46,406 nucleotides of DNA from a virus. The first letter of the stretch is position 1, and every line of letters starts with the position of its first letter. Location of the stretch: positions 1 through 46,406 of the IMG/VR virus record IMGVR_UViG_3300033233_000059; one strand, written 5' to 3'. A program made the position numbers and the translations under genes. Shown piece by piece: positions 39,829-46,406 of the stretch. The notes under the pieces were generated by a model, which did not search any database, had not been told where the DNA came from, and saw only the letters and a list, made by a program, of their open reading frames with translations.

Positions 39829-40152
39829 TCAGCCTCCGGTGGCCACGGCGTGGGCTGCACGCACTTGGTCGTACACGGCCAAGAGGGTGTTCGCCCGCGA
39901 TTCGAGGTCGCCGCCGGCCGGGCTGTCGCCCTTCGTTGGCGACCCGGCCTTTCGCAGTAGCACGGCGATGTCGCCGTACAGCGCGTTGCAGAGCGCCAGC
40001 AGAACGATGTCGAGCCCATGTTCTTCGCACGCTGCTCCGAACACGTTGGTGAGCCGTTCGAGCGCCTTGTGCTGCCCAATGGTCCAGCCTCGACTCGCTA
40101 CGACGTCGCGAATCTCCGCGTAACGCTCGTGAACGGCTTCGCTTTTCGGCAT
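39829..40152 (-). CDS. Hypothetical protein
   Basis: A 107-aa protein starting MPKSEAVHERYAEIRDVVAS, helical (ALERLTNVFGAACEEHGLDI, VLLALCNALYGDIAVLLRKA). It lies 3 nt upstream of the helicase gene start and is probably co-transcribed with it from the minus-strand promoter of site H. Function unknown. Confidence 0.7.
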   Translation of the reverse strand: MPKSEAVHERYAEIRDVVASRGWTIGQHKALERLTNVFGAACEEHGLDIVLLALCNALYGDIAVLLRKAGSPTKGDSPAGGDLESRANTLLAVYDQVRAAHAVATGG

Positions 40153-40177
40153 GGCGCCAGGGTACCCTACCCGACCG

Positions 40178-40221
40178 ATCTTGTCACCACGTTGACGCCG
40201 TGTCAACGTCCGACGTATAAC
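40178..40221. promoter_or_regulatory. Divergent promoters with perfect GTTGAC-N5-GTCAAC operator (site H)
   Basis: Plus: TTGACG (40192-40197), 18 nt, TATAAC (40216-40221). Minus: TTGACA (40201-40206), 17 nt, CAAGAT (40178-40183). The operator at 40191-40207 extends to 8-bp arms, ACGTTGAC/GTCAACGT, the best copy in the window. Confidence 0.8.
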
Positions 40222-40228
40222 ACGCTGC

Positions 40229-40444
40229 ATGAAGCGAGGCGAAACCGACGCCGACACCTGCCGCATCAACGGCTGGGTCGTCGGCGACCGACTAGAAGGC
40301 GACGAAGGCTTCGGGCCCGACGTCATCGAGATCACCGCCATAGGGGAAAAGCTCATCTTGGCGAAGTGCATCACCAGAAGCGAAGGAGAGATGACGTGGA
40401 CGCTCACATGTCGCGACTGGAAGAAAGTCGTCGTTGACAATTAG
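40229..40444 (+). CDS. Small hypothetical protein, leaderless
   Basis: A 71-aa protein starting MKRGETDADTCRINGWVVGD. Small beta barrel pattern (VIEITAIGEKLILAKCITRS, MTWTLTCRDWKKVVVDN). ATG 40229 is 7 nt after the -10 box TATAAC of site H and has no ribosome site. Function unknown. Confidence 0.75.
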   Translation: MKRGETDADTCRINGWVVGDRLEGDEGFGPDVIEITAIGEKLILAKCITRSEGEMTWTLTCRDWKKVVVDN

Positions 40445-40462
40445 GCGCCGAATCTCTTAACC

Positions 40463-40471
40463 TGATATATT
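40463..40471 (+). promoter_or_regulatory. Extended -10 promoter
   Basis: TGATATATT (TGN plus TATATT) lies 18 nt before ATG 40490, which has a GGAG ribosome site. A TTGACA at 40434-40439 is too far for the usual spacer, but the extended -10 may suffice. Confidence 0.45.
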
Positions 40472-40489
40472 CGCCTGGAGACGACCACC

Positions 40490-41260
40490 ATGCGCCCCGA
40501 CTTCCCCAAGCTTCTCTGCGAACGCGAACGCATCGGCAGCTCCACCAGGAGCTATCGCGACGTGCGGCGCCAGGAGAACAACCTGCAGCTCGTCGAGGGC
40601 GATGATGGCGTCGAGTCCGACGCGCCTCGCAAGAGGTCGATGAAGAAGCCGCAGGTGGCTGGCTACAACAACAAAACTTTGAACGAGAACCTGAACCCGC
40701 TGAAGAAGTGGCTCCTCAAGAACGTCGGACGCCCGTGGAACAAGGTCTACTCGGAACTACGGCAGCAGTTCAAGCCGACGAGCGCGATCAACCTGCACAT
40801 CTACGAGCATTTGTTTGGATACGTCGAGCTTCACGCCTCGATCAACGACAAGGGCGAGGTGTGCGGCCAGCCGCACTGGCGCGAGCCGCGACCGCTCCAG
40901 CACGGAGAACTCTACGTCGACAAGCACGGCATCCTTTGCAACCCGCGGAGGCGCCGCGGCGAAACCACGAGGCATGGTTTGCGGCAACCACCCACGGCAC
41001 GCCCTGCAGACTACGTTGCCATCGACAAGTCTTCGGCGCTCGCGAAGGTCGATGGACTCTGGTACCGCGTGGCGACCATCACCCGTGAGCGGACCTTGTG
41101 GGATGGCTGGAAAGACATCTGGAGCGAGGCGCACCACGACAAGATCAACCCCCGCACCGTCTTCGGCTGGCCGTTCAACATCGTTGCCGTGAGCCGCAAG
41201 CAGCTCTCCACGAAAGAGCTGCGCAGCTACGGCCTGGTCAACGACCAGATGTCAGCCTAA
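40490..41260 (+). CDS. Conserved-type hypothetical protein
   Basis: A 256-aa protein with a MRPDFPKLLCERERIGSSTR opening, a basic region (KRSMKKPQVAGYNNKTLNEN) and a core of PLKKWLLKNVGRPWNKVYSE. Proteins with this NPLKKWLxxxVGRPWNKVYSE block occur in planctomycetes, cyanobacteria and myxobacteria, and none has a function that I know. It uses the extended -10 promoter with a ribosome site. Its stop overlaps the convergent gene by 4 nt. Confidence 0.8.
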   Translation: MRPDFPKLLCERERIGSSTRSYRDVRRQENNLQLVEGDDGVESDAPRKRSMKKPQVAGYNNKTLNENLNPLKKWLLKNVGRPWNKVYSELRQQFKPTSAINLHIYEHLFGYVELHASINDKGEVCGQPHWREPRPLQHGELYVDKHGILCNPRRRRGETTRHGLRQPPTARPADYVAIDKSSALAKVDGLWYRVATITRERTLWDGWKDIWSEAHHDKINPRTVFGWPFNIVAVSRKQLSTKELRSYGLVNDQMSA

Positions 41261-41490
41261 CCGAGGTTCTCCCAGCCAACCGTGGCGTAGCAGCTGACGC
41301 CATCCCAGTGCTTCTTGTTCACGCAGCCACGCAAGAACGCGTCGGTGCCCATGTGCGCCTTGTAGTAGCCCTCGGCCTCGGCCTTCGTCACGCCGTAGAA
41401 GATGTGGGCCACGACTGGGTAGTCGACACCGACATCCTTTTCGAAGATGTTGACGTGCAGGGCCCAGCGGGGAGCGACGTTCCGTGCCAT
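41257..41490 (-). CDS. Small hypothetical protein
   Basis: A 77-aa protein, MARNVAPRWALHVNIFEKD, from ATG 41490; GTG 41496 overlapping the upstream stop would add two residues. Aromatic, with DYPVVAHIFYGVTKAEAEGY in the middle. Last gene of the leftward block. Function unknown. Confidence 0.65.
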   Translation of the reverse strand: MARNVAPRWALHVNIFEKDVGVDYPVVAHIFYGVTKAEAEGYYKAHMGTDAFLRGCVNKKHWDGVSCYATVGWENLG

Positions 41491-41492
41491 TT

Positions 41493-42866
41493 TCACTCCG
41501 CAGCGAGGAAGGTAGGCGTCGACTCTTCGAACGCGGCGCTGGCGCCGAGCTGCGCTGGAGTTCCAGCTACCAAAATAGCGCCCGTGTCTTCGTCTCGGAA
41601 CGATGGCACGACGGCTTTGGGAAGACGGCCACGCGGCCAGAGTGACTCCTGCGGTCGGATAATGAAGCCCTCAGACTTCGTGGGCGGCTCGTCTAGCGAC
41701 GTTCCGAACACCACCTTGTACGACAGCCCGATGATGGTCTGCGGCGGATCGAGAGGTCGGAAGTCGTGCTTGTCTCCGTCCAGAACCGGCTGGCCCAGGA
41801 ACGTGTAATCGGTCGGCTTCTGACACCTAGGGCTTGTCGGATACTTCGCGCACGGCCTAGGCATCCAGAACACGACCGCGATGCGCCGGCCGCGATTGAA
41901 CTCGTGCTCGACGTACGACATGTTCGAGCCGGAGAAGCTGAAGGTAAGGTCGTAGTTTTTCGCACCCTCAGTTCGCCCTGGAACTTTCGTATAGTCGTAG
42001 AACGACAGCTTCGGAAACATGTCGAACAGGTCTGGAAACACAAGCTCCCACGGGATGTCACTAAGAACGTTGGGCCTCACGTAGGGCACAAGCCCACGAG
42101 ACTTGCAATCGTCCACGTGCCATTCTGTGGCGGCAACGAGCATCCTCAACCAAGCGACTGGCTGCATCAGGAGCGACTCGATGCGCGAGTATTTGGCCAT
42201 GTTCTGCTTGTCAGCGATGGGATTGTTCCCAGTGTAAAGCAGGCATGTTGAGCGACAGGCGTCGTTCGAGCCGACACAAAGACCAAGCCCTTTCATCGGC
42301 AGCTTTCGCTTTAGCTCATGAGCTACGTCGAGCGCTAGGCGGTGCGGCATTAGATTCGGCCCTCGGCTGCGTCCCGGTCGCACGCCCTTGACCTTTTTCT
42401 TGGCAGCCTTTTCCATCTTGGCGTTGATGGACATAAAGGCTCTCTTCATCTTGCTTGGCGTATCGTAGGCCTTGATCACCGGATTTTCGACAGCAGGCAG
42501 AACCCGCTGCAGGAGCTGAGACCAACCTTGTCTCTCCACCTGAAAATACGGCAAAAGAAGTCGATGAGCGTCCTTCTCGCTTAGAGCCATCACCTCATCC
42601 GCAGAGAACGGGCGTCCGCTGATAGGCTCAGACAACCCAAGATTCCTCAGCGCATGGCCTGGCATCTTTGCTGGCGCTGTAGGGTTCGGCTCCAGATCGC
42701 CATGTTCCTCGCGCTCTGTAGTGAACAGGTCGCCGTCGTACATGAGCGGCGTGTGTTTGGGGTAGATTTTTGACGCTTCTTCTACCGCCTCAGCAAGCGT
42801 TACTCCTTCGAGGAAGGCATCAGGGCCGTCCGCGTCGCCGAGTGTGTATCCTCTTTGGAAGCTCAT
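41493..42866 (-). CDS. GP88-like conserved phage protein
   Basis: A 457-aa protein with LGLCVGSNDACRSTCLLYTG, a three-Cys cluster, then YSRIESLLMQPVAWLRMLVA and VRPNVLSDIPWELVFPDLFD, and FYDYTKVPGR. This is the pattern of the phage GP88-like / DUF7227-type proteins, where the Cys cluster recalls a radical-SAM-like iron-sulfur site, but activity is unproven. The N-terminal 140 residues are extra and helical. ATG 42866 overlaps the upstream stop. Among the least ordinary proteins in this block. Confidence 0.75.
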   Translation of the reverse strand: MSFQRGYTLGDADGPDAFLEGVTLAEAVEEASKIYPKHTPLMYDGDLFTTEREEHGDLEPNPTAPAKMPGHALRNLGLSEPISGRPFSADEVMALSEKDAHRLLLPYFQVERQGWSQLLQRVLPAVENPVIKAYDTPSKMKRAFMSINAKMEKAAKKKVKGVRPGRSRGPNLMPHRLALDVAHELKRKLPMKGLGLCVGSNDACRSTCLLYTGNNPIADKQNMAKYSRIESLLMQPVAWLRMLVAATEWHVDDCKSRGLVPYVRPNVLSDIPWELVFPDLFDMFPKLSFYDYTKVPGRTEGAKNYDLTFSFSGSNMSYVEHEFNRGRRIAVVFWMPRPCAKYPTSPRCQKPTDYTFLGQPVLDGDKHDFRPLDPPQTIIGLSYKVVFGTSLDEPPTKSEGFIIRPQESLWPRGRLPKAVVPSFRDEDTGAILVAGTPAQLGASAAFEESTPTFLAAE

Positions 42867-43690
42867 CGAAACCTCGCGGCGCCACCATACCCCAGTGCCG
42901 AGCCAACAAGGAAGGCAACGGCGCTCTGCCACCAGTCGCCGACTGTAGAGCCACCGCTCTGAAGCCATGGCACGAGGATGCGCTGCCAGAACTCGGGCTG
43001 CATGAACGCGTGAAAACCATGCGCACCTGTCGGCTTGCCATCCGGGCCGATCATGCTTGCCTGACCGAAATCAGCAAAAAGTAAGTTGCTACCGATGCTG
43101 TACAGCGCATCGGGCTGGACGCTGACAGGGAGCGTCCCTCCAGTCTTGAAACTACGACCCGAACGCTGCTCGACTGCAGCTCGTGTTGCAGCCAACGTCT
43201 GCGAGCCCGAGGCCCAGATGACACCTGGTTGGCTCGTCGAAGGATTGGCATTGCTTGACACCGAGGCGAAGAAGAACTTCGTCGGGTCGCGCATGACCTC
43301 AAGCGCGTACTCGACGAATCCTGCGACGGGAATAGCGCTTGAGCCAGGCACGGACTCGTAAGCCGAGTCGCCAAGGACCGCTCCAGTGATGCGCGCGCGG
43401 TCCTGCGGGTTCATGAGCAGGCGCTTCCAAACTTGGCCGCCTGCGCTGAATGAGCCGAGGAAAACGCGCCCTACCCGTGATTCATCGAGCCCAATGCGCT
43501 TGAGCAAGTTTGGGAGATAACGACCGCTCGTGTCTGCCTGAAGGATCGAAGAGCAGATAGGCGGCGTGGAACCATCGCCAGTGCAAACAAAAAAATGCCT
43601 AATGGCGCCAGGGACGGTGGCGCCAGGCGCCTGCGCGGCGTTGATCGGACCAGCGAACAGAACAACGTCTGGAAGAGCTGTTGTCGTCAT
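42863..43690 (-). CDS. Alpha/beta hydrolase-like protein with C-terminal membrane segment
   Basis: A 275-aa protein with a nucleophile elbow SFSAGG inside VGRVFLGSFSAGGQVW (about residues 72-87), a later acid (GAVLGDSAYES) and AHGFHAFMQPEFW with candidate catalytic His, as in esterases. The last 25 residues (SAVAFLVGSALGYGGAARFR) form a hydrophobic helix. No signal peptide at the N terminus. It may be a membrane-anchored or virion esterase; the substrate is unknown. AGGGACA ribosome site. Confidence 0.7.
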   Translation of the reverse strand: MTTTALPDVVLFAGPINAAQAPGATVPGAIRHFFVCTGDGSTPPICSSILQADTSGRYLPNLLKRIGLDESRVGRVFLGSFSAGGQVWKRLLMNPQDRARITGAVLGDSAYESVPGSSAIPVAGFVEYALEVMRDPTKFFFASVSSNANPSTSQPGVIWASGSQTLAATRAAVEQRSGRSFKTGGTLPVSVQPDALYSIGSNLLFADFGQASMIGPDGKPTGAHGFHAFMQPEFWQRILVPWLQSGGSTVGDWWQSAVAFLVGSALGYGGAARFR

Positions 43691-43893
43691 CGCTGTCCCT
43701 GAAACACGGGCCTCAAACCATGCGCGTGCAACACGGAAAATTGTAACACGCGGTAGTTGGTGAGCGCGGGTCTGTTGCAGATTTTTTCGGCCGTCTCACC
43801 GCAGAACGTGCAGCGGCAGCGGATCCAGTAGCGCCCGATAGCGTCAGGTCCAGCTTCCCACAGCGCATGAGGATGCCCAGGAACAGGCTGCAT
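43687..43893 (-). CDS. Small zinc-binding hypothetical protein
   Basis: A 68-aa protein with CRCTFCGETAEKIC, a Cys-rich knuckle, and a VLHAHGLRPVF tail. ATG 43893 is 3 nt after the upstream stop and its own stop overlaps the hydrolase gene. Function unknown. Confidence 0.65.
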   Translation of the reverse strand: MQPVPGHPHALWEAGPDAIGRYWIRCRCTFCGETAEKICNRPALTNYRVLQFSVLHAHGLRPVFQGQR

Positions 43894-43896
43894 GGG

Positions 43897-44064
43897 TCAC
43901 TCCGGCGGCTCTTCGAACCAGACCTCGTAGCTCTCCGCTGCATGCTCGTCGAGCGCTTCTGCTATCGCCGCGACGAGCAGTTCTGCGTTGTCCGTCGTCT
44001 CGACCACGACTGGCAGCGCAGCAACTTCTGCTCCGGTGCGACTGATCTTGATTATGACGTCCAT
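43897..44064 (-). CDS. Small hypothetical protein, 55 aa
   Basis: ATG 44064 overlaps the upstream stop (TGATG). The product, MDVIIKISRTGAEVAALPVV onward with an acidic end ESYEVWFEEPPE, is compact alpha/beta. Tight coupling supports it. Function unknown. Confidence 0.6.
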   Translation of the reverse strand: MDVIIKISRTGAEVAALPVVVETTDNAELLVAAIAEALDEHAAESYEVWFEEPPE

Positions 44065-44843
44065 CAAAGCTCCAACTTTGGATCGGGGATCGTGTCTGGT
44101 GGCGGCGGAACCACAGCGTCCGCACGAGCCCGAGCGCGACGTCCGACGGTTGCCTTCAGATCACGCTTCCACTTCGGGAACGACTCGCTGAACACCTGGC
44201 GTTCCTTGCCTCGTTCATCGCGGATGATCATGTAGCCGCCGTCGGCGAGCTGGAACGGCGCGGTGAGCTTGCCCATGTGGTCGAACTGCGCCGTCGGTGG
44301 CGCCTGCGGGTCGAACCAGTCGGGATAGACAAAATTGCTAACAGGCACGAGGCCGCTCGCACCCTGGATCGACACTTCGATCTCGTAGCTCTGCGCTTCG
44401 ACTGGATCTGCTAGCTCGTCCGCAACTCCACCACCTTTGCTGTCGTCGTGCCAGCCGTTGACCGTGGCGTTTCCGAACATCTCGACGATCTCATGAGAGC
44501 AGGCGGTGGAGATGCTGTTGACGCCTTCGCTGAGTGAGCCGTCATTTTCGAGGATGGTCATCACCAGCACGAAGAGGCAGTACGTCCCGTCAGTGTTCTC
44601 GGTGTGGTAGGCGAGAGCACCGGGGACATCAGCATCATTGTCGACGAAGTAGGCGATGCTGTAGCCAGCTGGAACAGCTTCTGCGTTCTCGGCGTACACG
44701 ACCGGAACCGGCTCGCGACCGTAGGCCGGTCCGACGTCACGGCTCAGCTGGATGCAACACGCCGCAGCGATGAGCCGCAGGAACATCGGCGTGATGCCTG
44801 GGACCGTCGAGCGGTTGACGAGTGCGACGCCACGAAGCCTCAT
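44064..44843 (-). CDS. Hypothetical protein with SHExxE motif
   Basis: A 259-aa protein with STACSHEIVEMFGN (about residue 125), DELADPVEA, VSNFVYPDWFD and a QFDHMGKLTAPF then GGYMII segment. The SHEIVEM run looks like a zinc-dependent hydrolase helix, and families with SHE(V/I)xE, ADPVE and FVYPxWF are known as hypothetical proteins, often among phage or secretion genes. The C terminus is basic and Pro-rich. ATG 44843. Activity unproven. Confidence 0.7.
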   Translation of the reverse strand: MRLRGVALVNRSTVPGITPMFLRLIAAACCIQLSRDVGPAYGREPVPVVYAENAEAVPAGYSIAYFVDNDADVPGALAYHTENTDGTYCLFVLVMTILENDGSLSEGVNSISTACSHEIVEMFGNATVNGWHDDSKGGGVADELADPVEAQSYEIEVSIQGASGLVPVSNFVYPDWFDPQAPPTAQFDHMGKLTAPFQLADGGYMIIRDERGKERQVFSESFPKWKRDLKATVGRRARARADAVVPPPPDTIPDPKLEL

Positions 44844-44844
44844 T

Positions 44845-45066
44845 TCAGCACCTGTAGATGGTGTTGTTATCAGGTTGGAAGCCAGGCGCATGAAGAGCGT
44901 CCAGCGCAGCCTGAACCTTGGCGTCTCCGAACGACGGGTCAATTTCGTGTTTGAACACCATCGCAAGGTGCTGCTTGACGAGCACGGTCTGCTCTTCGGT
45001 GAGTGCTGCCGGCTTCGCCACCTCGAAGAAGCCTTGCAGCCAATAGCAGAAGTCTCGGCTCGTCAT
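44845..45066 (-). CDS. Small phage protein (MTSRDFCYWLQGFFE type)
   Basis: A 73-aa protein starting MTSRDFCYWLQGFFEVAKPA, followed by a helix with EEQTVLVKQHLAMVFKHEID. I recognise the opening as a small phage protein of unknown role. ATGA coupling to the gene before. Confidence 0.8.
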   Translation of the reverse strand: MTSRDFCYWLQGFFEVAKPAALTEEQTVLVKQHLAMVFKHEIDPSFGDAKVQAALDALHAPGFQPDNNTIYRC

Positions 45067-45188
45067 GGCGTCGCCTCGACCGCAACGAACGTCGACAAGT
45101 CGGCCTGCACGCGCACACGCCGGCCCTGGCGAGCTGCGCGGCGGCGGGCAACCGGACTCTTGCGTGGTCGATGTCGCTTACGTTTCAT
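45063..45188 (-). CDS. Very basic small protein, 41 aa
   Basis: MKRKRHRPRKSPVARRRAAR leads a 41-aa protein with 16 Arg/Lys in its first 27 residues. Overlaps of 4 nt with both neighbours support translation. It could bind nucleic acid; nothing more can be said. Confidence 0.55.
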   Translation of the reverse strand: MKRKRHRPRKSPVARRRAARQGRRVRVQADLSTFVAVEATP

Positions 45189-45640
45189 AGCGTCGACACC
45201 CCGAGCGCTTTCGCCACGTCCGAAACGATGGGGAGCTTCGAGGCGTGCGCCTCGCCCACCTTGACGGGCGGCAGGCCATCAACCAGCGTCTTGACCTCGC
45301 GGTACGAGGCCAACACCTTGCCAGCGGAGACCTTCACGCCGTCTTCCTTGCCGCTTGTTTTTGCGGCGTCGATGGCAGCCTGAAGCGCAGCAAGAGCGTC
45401 ATGCGACGTCTGCAGGGCATCGTCGACCTTCTTCTGACTGTCGGCGTCGGGATGACCGCCAAACCAGTCTTTCGAAACCTGCTCGGCAATCGACAGCGCG
45501 TCGCCAACGAGCAGCGCGCCCGTAGCAGCCTGCTGAATCATGGCCATCAGGCCAGCGCACCCCGTCATCGCAACGGTTGGCATCCACGTTGTGCAAAGCA
45601 CGAAGACGGCCAACAAACCAGAAACCAGAGCTTTCCTCAC
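45185..45640 (-). CDS. Putative lipoprotein or signal-peptide protein, lysis-type
   Basis: A 151-aa protein with an N-terminal hydrophobic signal (ALVSGLLAVFVLCTTWMPTV) and TGCAG, a weak lipobox. The rest is helical, coiled-coil-like and alanine-rich (ALQTSHDALAALQAAIDAAK). In a lysis region this may be a spanin-type envelope protein, or an o-spanin-like lipoprotein. No separate i-spanin is obvious. GTGA or ATGA coupling with neighbours. Confidence 0.7.
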   Translation of the reverse strand: MRKALVSGLLAVFVLCTTWMPTVAMTGCAGLMAMIQQAATGALLVGDALSIAEQVSKDWFGGHPDADSQKKVDDALQTSHDALAALQAAIDAAKTSGKEDGVKVSAGKVLASYREVKTLVDGLPPVKVGEAHASKLPIVSDVAKALGVSTL

Positions 45641-45879
45641 GTCGATCCTCCGAACAATTTGTCGAGCTTTGCGCCCACGCCTTCGACGGTGAGCCAGTCG
45701 GCCAAGCCTAGCCCAGTGGCGACGAGAAGGACACCTGTTGCGACAGCGTAACCCGCCACGTTCTTCTTCTCGTCCTCGGTCATGCCACGACCGAATACAT
45801 GCTGGACGCCCCAGTAGCCGATGGTGCTACCGCCGGCCAGGCCGAGCATCAGCGCAAAGGGCCGAGCGTTCTCGTTCAT
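45637..45879 (-). CDS. Small membrane protein, holin candidate
   Basis: An 80-aa protein from ATG 45879 (MNENARPFALMLGLAGGSTI) with two hydrophobic segments: about 8-25 and VAGYAVATGVLLVATGLGLA (44-63), separated by a charged loop (GMTEDEKKN). Size and two spans fit a class II holin. Neighbouring lysis-type genes support this, but the amidase lies far away (32694-34160). The longer reading from 45948 is not preferred. Confidence 0.65.
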   Translation of the reverse strand: MNENARPFALMLGLAGGSTIGYWGVQHVFGRGMTEDEKKNVAGYAVATGVLLVATGLGLADWLTVEGVGAKLDKLFGGST

Positions 45880-46055
45880 TGGGCCTTGGCGTGTCGCGCG
45901 TAAGCGGCGAGGTTGTGCTCCCAAAGCTCTTCGTCGGCACGAGCGCACGCTTCAGGATCGCGCAAACGCCCAGGCTCTTGGAACACAGTGGCAAGCCCGA
46001 CCACCTCCTGCTTACGAACGGGAGGTATGTCAGCAGACAGCCGATGGCGACGCAT
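45876..46055 (-). CDS. Small hypothetical protein, 59 aa
   Basis: ATG 46055 overlaps the upstream stop. MRRHRLSADIPPVRKQEVVG leads to a helical acidic part (ACARADEELWEHNLAAYARH). Coupled to the holin candidate. Function unknown. Confidence 0.55.
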   Translation of the reverse strand: MRRHRLSADIPPVRKQEVVGLATVFQEPGRLRDPEACARADEELWEHNLAAYARHAKAQ

Positions 46056-46285
46056 CAGTTTCGCTCCTCCGGCTCACAGCCACGTCGAAGCGCTGCTTCT
46101 AGCCGGGCCGCAGCTTCCGGGTCGCGCGCAAGGTTAGCGAGCCGGCGAGCAAAGTGGACCGTCCTCAACGGGAGTCGTGCCGGGCTGCCGGCGTCCAAGC
46201 CAATGCACTCTGCTCCAGCTGCTGCCTGACACTCGCCACAAGGCACTTCGAGGTCAGCCTCGTGGTTACACCGTGGTGGCTTCAT
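46055..46285 (-). CDS. Small zinc-finger-like protein
   Basis: A 76-aa protein with CGECQAAAGAECIG, a zf-like phage motif (CxxC...C), and a helical C-terminal half (HFARRLANLARDPEAAARLE). Its ATG is 13-20 nt from the end of the IS-type fragment, so the IS may have inserted just upstream and altered its promoter. Function unknown. Confidence 0.65.
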   Translation of the reverse strand: MKPPRCNHEADLEVPCGECQAAAGAECIGLDAGSPARLPLRTVHFARRLANLARDPEAAARLEAALRRGCEPEERN

Positions 46286-46307
46286 CTGCTTCTAGCGGGG
46301 CCAGAAA

Positions 46308-46327
46308 CCCCGTCCTTCAGGGCGGGG
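46308..46327. repeat. IS200/IS605-type end hairpin
   Basis: CCCCGTCC-TTCA-GGGCGGGG, an 8-bp stem with one G-T pair. On the minus strand it follows the end of the transposase coding sequence, with the stop codon in its loop. Imperfect hairpins in this place are typical of the right end of IS200/IS605 elements. Confidence 0.6.
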
Positions 46328-46406
46328 AGGAGGCCCCGCCACGTTGTTTCTCGATGTAGCGCTTCACGACGTCGAGCGGCGCTCCCCCGCACGAAACGGC
46401 GCAGTA
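46317..46406 (-). CDS. tnpA: IS200-type TnpA transposase, 3' fragment cut by window edge
   Basis: The last 29 residues, YCAVSCGGAPLDVVKRYIEKQ onward, match the C terminus of HUH (Y1) transposases of the IS200/IS605 group, where GGAPL..VK.YIE.Q is common. The catalytic HUH and Tyr lie outside the window. These enzymes move single-stranded DNA. The hairpin at 46308-46327 supports the call. Confidence 0.75.
   Translation of the reverse strand, partial: YCAVSCGGAPLDVVKRYIEKQRGGASSPP

Noticed and set aside
1-46406. Circular closure joining the two ends
   Set aside because: The transposase frame would stay open across the junction for about 16 codons (ATGGCG then TACTGC), but the joined residues do not look like the transposase upstream sequence and only 70 nt separate it from the Cas12-like gene. 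Chance fits better; read evidence is needed.
1-46406. tRNA genes, rRNA genes or a diversity-generating retroelement
   Set aside because: No cloverleaf-like segment, rRNA signature or reverse transcriptase was noticed; a tRNA scan was not possible here.

Overview
The window looks like part of a large phage, prophage or phage-plasmid of a high-GC (roughly 60% by eye) Gram-negative bacterium. Genes are short, packed with ATGA/GTGA/TGATG overlaps and run in long one-direction blocks. Recognisable products are phage-like: a short sliding-clamp protein, RusA-like resolvase, UvrD-like and two SNF2 helicases, amidase endolysin, a DUF1643 protein, a GP88-like protein, an XRE repressor, a LexA-type DNA-binding domain and a very large tyrosine recombinase. 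No capsid, portal, terminase, tail or DNA polymerase gene is seen, so the virion and core replication genes lie elsewhere, or the element is not a complete virus. Two copies of a small domain that I associate with Myxococcota genomes suggest such a host, but this is only an inference.

Layout. 1-5680 is leftward: a candidate CRISPR repeat at the very edge, then a compact Cas12m-like type V effector, then a train of small zinc-ribbon and hypothetical genes. 5681-6215 is a divergent control region with four alternating half-sites. 6216-21928 is a long rightward operon-like train (PAPS-reductase-family protein, mini-clamp, nucleotidyltransferase, GHKL ATPase with an HExxH tail, SNF2 helicase). 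21935-23831 is a leftward trio. 23959-29334 is rightward: XRE repressor, Tat-like peptide, 1195-aa recombinase, LexA-type domain. 29433-31488 is leftward (RusA, membrane protein, ribbon-helix-helix protein). 31562-41260 is mixed (aspartic-protease-like protein, endolysin, UvrD, SNF2). 41257-46285 is leftward and includes lysis-type small membrane proteins. The right edge cuts an IS200-type transposase gene.

Two signals tie the element together. First, a 17-bp inverted repeat, GTTGAC-N5-GKYAAC, is fused to a TTGACA -35 box at eight places; several of these promoters end 6-8 nt before a start codon, implying leaderless transcripts. Second, GGGGTCRCCGCG recurs about 15-35 nt upstream of seven or eight start codons on both strands. 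The most exciting item is the Cas12m-like nuclease, which keeps a full D-E-D RuvC triad and lies 20 nt from a repeat-like sequence that the window boundary truncates.
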